DNA of 9,935 bases from Candidatus Nesterenkonia stercoripullorum (GTDB lineage Bacteria; Actinomycetota; Actinomycetes; Actinomycetales; Micrococcaceae), in assembly GCA_019114115.1 (NCBI GenBank), contig DXGD01000438.1:1-9935 (forward strand). The letters run 5' to 3'. The notes under the pieces are model-generated. The model made no database searches. It saw only the letters and a program-made list of their open reading frames with translations, and had not been told where the DNA came from. This document shows, piece after piece, positions 4,861 to 9,935 of the stretch. The translations under genes and the position numbers were made by a program. How positions within the stretch are numbered: the first letter of the stretch is position 1; the number at the start of each line of letters is the position of its first letter.

Positions 4861-6086
4861 CGCAGCGCGACTGGCTGTGGACGGGCATCACCGTCGTCGT
4901 GGTGGGAGCTTATGCGCTGCTGACCCCGGTCAGCGCAGTGGTGAGCCTGGCTGAGCGCATCATGCCGATCCTGGTGTTCCTGGCCACCATCACCATCGTG
5001 GTCAATCTCAGCGCCAAAGCAGGGGTCTTCACCCGGGCAGCCCGTTACGCGGCGCGTGCCGCAGGGGACCGGCCGATGCTGCTCTGGCTGCTCATCACCG
5101 CCCTGGCGATGGTGTGCACGGCGTTCCTCTCCCTCGATACGACGGCGGTGCTGATCACGCCCTTAGCCATCTCACTCGTGTGGGCAGTGCGGGCAGATAT
5201 CGTGCCGTACGCGCTCATCGTCGTCTGGATAGCCAATATCGGGTCGCTGTGGCTGCCCGTGTCGAACCTGACGAACCTGCTCTCGGTTCAGTCGGGGATC
5301 ATCGAGGGGACACCCCAGTACATCGCAGAGACGGTGTGGCCTGCGCTGCTCGGTGCAGTCGTGGCTATTGGGTTCACGCTGATGATCTTCAGGAACCGGA
5401 TCTCCCGCAAGCACCACGGTGCAGCGCACGGTGCAGTGCAGGGGGCAGTGCAGGGGGCAATGCCCGGGGCAGTGCACGAGACAGCGGCCAGAACACCATC
5501 ACCTCCTCGTCATCCGGCGCTGCTGCCCTGCGCGGTGACGCTGATGATCGCTTTGCCTCTGCTGACGACGCCGATCCCGTACTGGCTCACCAGTTCCGCG
5601 GCCGCTCTTGTGCTTTTCGGTGTCTTCCTCTTCACGGATCGTTCCCCACTGCGCGTGAGTCTGCTGCCCTGGGGTGCGATGGCGCTCGCCCTCACGCTGG
5701 TGGTCGCGGTGGATATGCTCCACACACTGGGGGCTGAAGCCGTCGTGACGCGGGCGCTGAGCACCGAGGGGGAGGCTTCAGGGCTTTTCGCCCTGACGGC
5801 AGGCGGCGTGGTGGCCAGCAACGTCCTCAACAACCTGCCGGCGTACCTGCTGCTTGAGCCTGCTGTCACCACGGCCCCTGAGATGGTCGCCCTGCTCATC
5901 GGCGTCAACGCAGGCCCGCTGCTGACCCCGTGGGCGTCATTGGCCACGCTGCTGTGGGCTGACCAGCTTCGCCGTGCAGGGATTGCTGTGCCGTGGAAGT
6001 CCTTCATCGTGCTGGGCTGCTTGCTGGTGCCTCTGGTCTGCACTGTGATGCTCCTGCCACTCGTCGTCGAGGCAGCTCTGCTCTAG
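4857..6086 (+). CDS. ArsB/SLC13-like integral membrane transporter
   Basis: A 409-residue polytopic membrane protein of the ion-transporter superfamily that includes ArsB, NhaD and SLC13 carriers. Hydrophobic segments fill about residues 7-50, 74-145, 158-177, 222-293 and 308-405, giving two repeats joined by a hydrophilic central loop (178-221). The first half has AFLSLDTTAVLITPLA (89-104) and LWLPVSNLTNLL (131-142). The second half has ASNVLNNLPAYLL (320-332), NAGPLLTPWASLATLLW (351-367) and the C-terminal RRAGIAVPW (372-380). These match ArsB-type re-entrant motifs (FNNLPA, P..SLATLLW). Substrate is uncertain: an arsenite or organic-anion carrier are both possible, and no ArsR, ArsC or ArsA is nearby. 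The central loop carries a GAVQ-type tandem repeat. GTG 4857 begins just before the first membrane helix; no start codon with a better site was found. The 40-bp gap suggests cotranscription with the flavoprotein gene. Confidence 0.82.
   Translation: MTQRDWLWTGITVVVVGAYALLTPVSAVVSLAERIMPILVFLATITIVVNLSAKAGVFTRAARYAARAAGDRPMLLWLLITALAMVCTAFLSLDTTAVLITPLAISLVWAVRADIVPYALIVVWIANIGSLWLPVSNLTNLLSVQSGIIEGTPQYIAETVWPALLGAVVAIGFTLMIFRNRISRKHHGAAHGAVQGAVQGAMPGAVHETAARTPSPPRHPALLPCAVTLMIALPLLTTPIPYWLTSSAAALVLFGVFLFTDRSPLRVSLLPWGAMALALTLVVAVDMLHTLGAEAVVTRALSTEGEASGLFALTAGGVVASNVLNNLPAYLLLEPAVTTAPEMVALLIGVNAGPLLTPWASLATLLWADQLRRAGIAVPWKSFIVLGCLLVPLVCTVMLLPLVVEAALL
5418..5477 (+). repeat. In-frame 12-bp tandem repeat, five units
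   Basis: Five 12-bp units start at 5418, 5430, 5442, 5454 and 5466; the unit consensus is near GGGGCAGTGCAG. They encode GAAH, GAVQ, GAVQ, GAMP and GAVH at residues 188-207, in the hydrophilic loop between the two transporter halves. Copy-number change would not break the frame. Confidence 0.85.
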
Positions 6087-6151
6087 AAGGGCCCTCCCGG
6101 AGCTCACGTTCTGAACGATCCTCGAGGCTGCCATCGGCGCTCGTCATGGCC
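6087..6151. other. Convergent gap between transporter and dnaE2 genes
   Basis: These 65 bp separate two converging genes. I see CGTTC-T-GAACG (6107-6117), an 11-bp palindrome, and short GC-rich palindromes (GGGCCC, GAGCTC), but no stem followed by a T-run. No promoter is expected here. The palindrome has GTTC and GAAC arms in the wrong order and spacing for an actinobacterial LexA box. Confidence 0.4.
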
Positions 6152-9100
6152 CTAGCCGGGGCTTCCGGTCGGTCCCATGTCCCGCAGATCCCAGGCCCGT
6201 TCTGCCTGCACAGTGACAGCACGGGGGCCTGTCCGTCGTATTCTGCCCTCCGCCATGAGCAGCTGAGCGGTGAAGAGCGCCTCACTGCTGGAGCTCTGGG
6301 CTTCGTCGAAGAAGCTGAGGTCGACGCATCCGGTGCCGTCGTCGAGGGTGATGAAGACCACCCTCTTGCCCGAAGCCATCGGAGGGGTCTGGGTGGCCAC
6401 GCGAATGCCAGCAACGCGCACCCACTCGCCGTTGCGCAGGTCGAGAAGTCGCTCCGCATACGTGACATCACATGCTGCCAATGCGTCACGGTGGTTCTCC
6501 ATCACATGCCCGGTCACATCGATAGAAGTCAGTTCAAGCTCGGTGGCCACGATCTGGGCCGTGCTCAGCGGTGCGGTCTCTTGAGGTGACACCTGGGCGC
6601 GTGTGCCCGAGGTCGGAAGCTCCGCTAACGGCAGAGCTTGTTGCCGATAGGCCTGGTGACGAGCCGCTCGGGCAGGACGAGGCTGGCTCCGCTCGCACCG
6701 AGCGAGCAGAGCAGCACGATCTTCGGGCCCTCCACCGCTGAGTGCATCGAACGCGCCGACCCTGATCAGATCTCGCACCGTGGAGTTCTTCAGCCGAGCC
6801 CGGTTCAGCGCATCATCGATGGAGACGAAAGGCTGCTCCCGCTCAATGCGATGCACTTCGTTCTGACTGATCCCTTTCAGACTGCTCAGCGCCATGCGGA
6901 TGCCCCACTGCTGCTCAGGGTGCTGTTCTTGGTCGTGCTGCCCCTTCCCCTCGCGCGCTCCTGAGGCGAAAATGCGCTCAACATAATAGTGGCCAGTGGA
7001 GCTGTTGATATCCATCGGCAGAAGCACGACGCCGAGCCGGCGTGCTTCTGCCACGAGAAGCCGCAATGGGTACATCCCGGGGTCGTGCTCGAAGAGCCCT
7101 GCCAGGAAGGCCACCGGATAGTGCGTTTTCAGCCAGGAGCTCTGATACGTGGGCACGGCAAAAGCAGCACCGTGGGCCTTGCAGAAACCGAAGGAACCGA
7201 AATGGGCGAGAATCTCCCACACCGCTTCGATGACAGTCTGGGAATACCCCCGCCCCACCGCAGCCGCCCGGAAACGTTGCTCAGTCTCCTCCTGCGCCGA
7301 GCTGCCCAATGCCCTTCGCATCTCATCAGCCTGGTCCAGCCCGTAGCCGGTCATAGTATGGATGATCCGCAGAACCTGCTCATGGTAGACGACCACGCCG
7401 TGCGTCTCGCCCAGGATCTCTGCCAAATCCGGATGCGGGTAGGAGGCAGCCTCGAATCCATGACGTCGTTCCAGATAGGGCCTGACCATCCCAGAGCCCA
7501 TAGGGCCGGGCCTGAAGAGGGAGATGTCCACGATCAGATCGTCTAGGCTCTGCGGCACCAGTTTCCCGATCAATTCTCGCTGGCCTGGACTTTCGATTTG
7601 GAAACAACCCAGCGTATGGGTCGATTGGATCATCTCGAACGTCGCGCGGTCCGAATAGTCGATAGCGTCCAGGTCAATCGTCTCGCCAGCGGTCAGGCGG
7701 ATCTGCTGAAGAGCATACGCAATGGCAGACTGCATCCGGACCCCAAGGATATCCAGCTTCAGGAACCCCATCGGGTCCATATCGTCCTTGTCATACTGAC
7801 TCATGGGCAGGCCCGATACTCCAGAGGCTTGAACTGGCGTAAGCTCACGCAGCGAGGCATCTCCGAGAATGACGCCGCAGGGGTGCGTTGAGATATGTCG
7901 CGGCAGCCTGTCCAGCCGTTCTGTCAGGTCCACGAGGAGGTTCAGCTGCTGACCTCCGGTCACCTGTTCCGTTTCGACTCGCTCGGCCAGCCGGCGCAGC
8001 TCAGGCTTCTCCTCCAGCGCCTCCCGGAACTCTGCTGCGGGAAAACGCCACATCATCTCGGCCAAGGCGTCGATCTCCTCCTCCGGCAACCCCAGGGCCA
8101 GGCCGGCATCGCGCACAGCTCCGCGAATCCGATACGAGTTCTGCATGCTCATCAATGTGACACGATCGGCCCCGAAACGTGCGAACACTGCGTGATAGAT
8201 CTCCAGCCGTCGGGCAGATTCCACGTCGATGTCGATATCCGGCAGGGTCGAACGCCGCTGGGAGAGGAAACGCTCAAAGATGAGGCCATGAGCAAGCGGG
8301 TCGATGGGGCTGATCCCCAAGGCATGGACCACCAAAGAGGAGACACCCGATCCTCTGGCCGCCGCTCGCACACCCAGCTCTCGAATGAGACGCATGACTT
8401 CGGCAACGGTGAGGAAATAGCTCGCAAACCCTAGCTGCTCGATGACCTGGAGCTCATGATTCAGACGAGCACGCACGTCTTCCCTGTCCAACCGCTCTCC
8501 CAGCCCCCGGTGGCAACGCTGACGAAGCTCCTCCATAGGATCACCGGCGATACCGATGACGCTGGCCTCTGGGACTTTAGGAGTTCTCCACCCGATATGC
8601 CTGGCCGGGTCCAGGGCGCACTGACCGGCCAGCTCGACGGTGGTATGAAGCAGCGCGCTGGCCGTGAGGGACCCCTCCGGAAGATCCTCGCAGATCTCTT
8701 CGGCAATCATCGCCATATCCGCCGGAGGCTTCAGCCAGCCCTGGGCGTTGGGCTGCAGTGTGGGCACTGACTGCAGGTCCTCCAGCAGGCGCACAGCATC
8801 GAGAACATCGGCAGTGGCAGCATCGTCAGTGCCCAGAAGCCGGACGGCATTGGTGAGCACAGAGGGAACGCCTGCTTTCGCGGCAGTGCGCAGCATACGC
8901 ACAGCATGCGCGGTGGAATACGATTCACCCGGGGGAGTCAGGTGAGAGACGGCTTCTCCATATACACCCCTGGCCGGGAGGGCGTCCTTCCATTGCGCCA
9001 GCAGCTGGGCAGATGTGAGGTACTGCCGCTGCGCAGCCGCCTGGCCGACGTCGCTCTCCGGCCCCACCAGGACGAACAGCCTGGGACTGAGGGCCTCGGA

Positions 9101-9535
9101 GACCTCCTCGAGTTTGGGCCCGGGCTGGACTGGACTGGACTGGGCGGTGCTGGACTGAACTGTGCTGGGATCACCAGTTTCGGGGGCTGGCCGTGCCAGC
9201 GCAGCGAGATCGGCAAGGGAGATCGCTGTCTCGGGAGCATGGTGAGCTGCCGAGACAGCGCGGTTCAAAGCGCGGTACCCCGCCGCTGAGCCGTGGGCCA
9301 ATACGACTACCCGGCCGCGGTCGGCCACTGCGATATTGGCACCCAGGATGGGGGCAAGGCCGTATCGGACGCAGGCGGCGACATGCTTGGCAGCCCCATA
9401 CAGGCCATCCCGGTCAGTCACCGCGGCGGCGAACGCTCCGTCCGCAGCAGCCTGAGCCACAAGAGCATCCGGAGTGCTCGTCCCGAAATGACTGCTGTAG
9501 CAGCTGGCGACATGGAGGTGGACGAACGGGGACAT
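6152..9535 (-). CDS. dnaE2: Error-prone DNA polymerase III alpha-like subunit DnaE2
   Basis: A 1127-residue C-family polymerase, the translesion enzyme of SOS-type mutagenesis cassettes. Order: PHP domain from residue 1 (HLHVAS 6-11, TDRDGLYG 40-47), polymerase core with LPDIDID (431-437, catalytic Asp 433 and 435) and LKLDILG (592-598, third catalytic Asp 595), SLFRPGPM (672-679), FGFCKAHGAAFAV (782-794), then helix-hairpin-helix-like and OB-fold regions with RVAGIRVATQTPP (1040-1052) and VVFITLDDGTG (1059-1069). The catalytic triad is intact. In the PHP domain the usual TDHD is TDRD, so one metal ligand is lost, as I recall for this actinobacterial branch. A repeat-encoded STVQS tract sits at 124-138. 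The length is slightly above the usual 1000-1100. It begins 24 bp after the DUF6504 gene in the same frame, without an obvious ribosome binding site, suggesting coupled translation. No LexA box is in view. Confidence 0.93.
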   Translation of the reverse strand: MSPFVHLHVASCYSSHFGTSTPDALVAQAAADGAFAAAVTDRDGLYGAAKHVAACVRYGLAPILGANIAVADRGRVVVLAHGSAAGYRALNRAVSAAHHAPETAISLADLAALARPAPETGDPSTVQSSTAQSSPVQPGPKLEEVSEALSPRLFVLVGPESDVGQAAAQRQYLTSAQLLAQWKDALPARGVYGEAVSHLTPPGESYSTAHAVRMLRTAAKAGVPSVLTNAVRLLGTDDAATADVLDAVRLLEDLQSVPTLQPNAQGWLKPPADMAMIAEEICEDLPEGSLTASALLHTTVELAGQCALDPARHIGWRTPKVPEASVIGIAGDPMEELRQRCHRGLGERLDREDVRARLNHELQVIEQLGFASYFLTVAEVMRLIRELGVRAAARGSGVSSLVVHALGISPIDPLAHGLIFERFLSQRRSTLPDIDIDVESARRLEIYHAVFARFGADRVTLMSMQNSYRIRGAVRDAGLALGLPEEEIDALAEMMWRFPAAEFREALEEKPELRRLAERVETEQVTGGQQLNLLVDLTERLDRLPRHISTHPCGVILGDASLRELTPVQASGVSGLPMSQYDKDDMDPMGFLKLDILGVRMQSAIAYALQQIRLTAGETIDLDAIDYSDRATFEMIQSTHTLGCFQIESPGQRELIGKLVPQSLDDLIVDISLFRPGPMGSGMVRPYLERRHGFEAASYPHPDLAEILGETHGVVVYHEQVLRIIHTMTGYGLDQADEMRRALGSSAQEETEQRFRAAAVGRGYSQTVIEAVWEILAHFGSFGFCKAHGAAFAVPTYQSSWLKTHYPVAFLAGLFEHDPGMYPLRLLVAEARRLGVVLLPMDINSSTGHYYVERIFASGAREGKGQHDQEQHPEQQWGIRMALSSLKGISQNEVHRIEREQPFVSIDDALNRARLKNSTVRDLIRVGAFDALSGGGPEDRAALLARCERSQPRPARAARHQAYRQQALPLAELPTSGTRAQVSPQETAPLSTAQIVATELELTSIDVTGHVMENHRDALAACDVTYAERLLDLRNGEWVRVAGIRVATQTPPMASGKRVVFITLDDGTGCVDLSFFDEAQSSSSEALFTAQLLMAEGRIRRTGPRAVTVQAERAWDLRDMGPTGSPG
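9122..9166 (-). repeat. In-frame 15-bp tandem repeat, three units
   Basis: Three 15-bp units within dnaE2 (9166-9152, 9151-9137, 9136-9122) encode STVQS, STAQS and SPVQP. They form a Ser/Gln-rich linker at residues 124-138 inside the N-terminal PHP region. The unit shows a GGACTG core on the plus strand, partly duplicated within units. Confidence 0.8.
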
Positions 9536-9559
9536 CAGACGGCCGTGCTGCAGGCCGGC

Positions 9560-9838
9560 TCAGGCAGCTGCGTCATGAAGGCGAACCACCCTCCACCGTT
9601 CAGCCCTGCCATGACGACTGACGTCTATAGTCCGTGCCTGCGCGGAAGGGGAACGCTCAGGGACGATCTGCACTCTCCAGATCTCGTAGTCGACCAAGCC
9701 TTCCCGCCCGCGCTCGGCCCGGCTTTCCTCAATCCACCAGGGCCGTCTTTCGAACCAGCGCACAGGTTTGGCCACCACGTGATATCTCAGCCCCTGCCAG
9801 GTCAAAGTGACTGGGCGCGACTTCGCGTCAACTGTCAT
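9560..9838 (-). CDS. DUF6504 family protein
   Basis: A 92-residue basic protein of the DUF6504 type, small proteins that in actinobacteria sit between the Y-family polymerase-like gene and dnaE2. Visible features are RPVTLTWQGLRYHVV (8-22), a Trp/Arg-rich core RWFERRPWWIEE (27-38), DYEIWRVQI (50-58) and a C-terminal RWRVVRLHD (81-89), consistent with a small beta-rich fold. Function is unknown; the context suggests a link to damage-induced mutagenesis. The ATG at 9838 overlaps the end of the upstream partial gene by 11 bases and lacks a spaced ribosome binding site, so translational coupling is likely. Its TGA is in frame with dnaE2, eight codons before that ATG. Family call is from memory of the motif pattern and the neighbourhood. 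Confidence 0.7.
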   Translation of the reverse strand: MTVDAKSRPVTLTWQGLRYHVVAKPVRWFERRPWWIEESRAERGREGLVDYEIWRVQIVPERSPSAQARTIDVSRHGRAERWRVVRLHDAAA

Positions 9839-9935
9839 CTCCAGCCCGCCAGTGAAGACCGCCGGGGGAGCAGACCGTGATGTTCGCTGCGGTGAAGGGG
9901 AGCCGGCTGAGCCGCGCGCCGGCTGGCTTCTTCGC
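9828..9935 (-). CDS. C-terminal end of an upstream gene (partial)
   Basis: Thirty-five codons ending at TGA 9830-9828 continue off the right edge. Of the three minus-strand frames this one has clearly the highest G+C at third codon positions, as expected for a real gene here; a competing frame would stop with an ATGA overlap at 9838. The residues (including PFTAANITVCSPGGLHW) match no family I recognise. In comparable actinobacterial loci the gene in this place is an ImuB-like Y-family polymerase homologue, so that is the best contextual guess, but the short tail does not show the usual ImuB ending. Confidence 0.4.
   Translation of the reverse strand, partial: AKKPAGARLSRLPFTAANITVCSPGGLHWRAGDDS

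Noticed and set aside
5418..5477. Tandem repeats considered as a CRISPR array.
   Set aside because: Units are 12 bp, directly adjacent without spacers, and in frame with the transporter protein.
6107..6117. CGTTCTGAACG as a possible LexA/SOS box.
   Set aside because: An actinobacterial SOS box has GAAC then GTTC four bases apart; here the arms are reversed and one base apart, at the 3' ends of both genes.

Overview
The window is GC-rich, with GTG and ATG starts, AAGGAG-type ribosome binding sites and an actinobacterial-type dnaE2 mutagenesis locus. This points to an actinomycete (Actinomycetota), plausibly of the Micrococcales or a relative; genus cannot be fixed from the sequence. I see no RNA genes, insertion sequences, CRISPR arrays or attachment sites.

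Left end (1-1253, + strand): a small DUF2200 protein closed by a perfect 11-bp stem, then an IclR-family transcription regulator. The regulator meets the next gene tail to tail; one CTAG palindrome supplies the stop codon of both.

Centre (1250-3573): a divergent pair. On the minus strand is a divergent methylenetetrahydrofolate reductase (MetF-like) whose start I move to GTG 2086. On the plus strand is a GcvT/DmdA-like tetrahydrofolate-dependent methyltransferase whose start I move to ATG 2269. A demethylase that makes 5-methyl-THF beside an enzyme that can interconvert 5-methyl- and 5,10-methylene-THF suggests a catabolic demethylation module (S-, N- or O-methyl substrate unknown). The adjacent IclR protein is the likely regulator. 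The leader of the demethylase gene carries three TGGGA half-sites about one helical turn apart, two forming a perfect 15-bp palindrome, which is a good operator candidate.

Centre-right (3710-6086, + strand): an NPD/nitronate monooxygenase-type flavoprotein and an ArsB/SLC13-like multi-spanning transporter, 40 bp apart and probably cotranscribed. Each is preceded by a possible micro-ORF.

Right end (6152-9935, minus strand): an error-prone DNA polymerase DnaE2, a DUF6504 protein, and the C-terminal end of a further gene running off the window. This order fits the actinobacterial translesion-synthesis (imu-like) cassette, but the cut gene is not recognisable.

A recurring oddity: three consecutive, unrelated genes (flavoprotein, transporter, DnaE2) each carry an in-frame tandem repeat of 12 or 15 bp at an apparent linker or loop. 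Most other open frames, including several over 300 codons, are antisense shadows of these genes.
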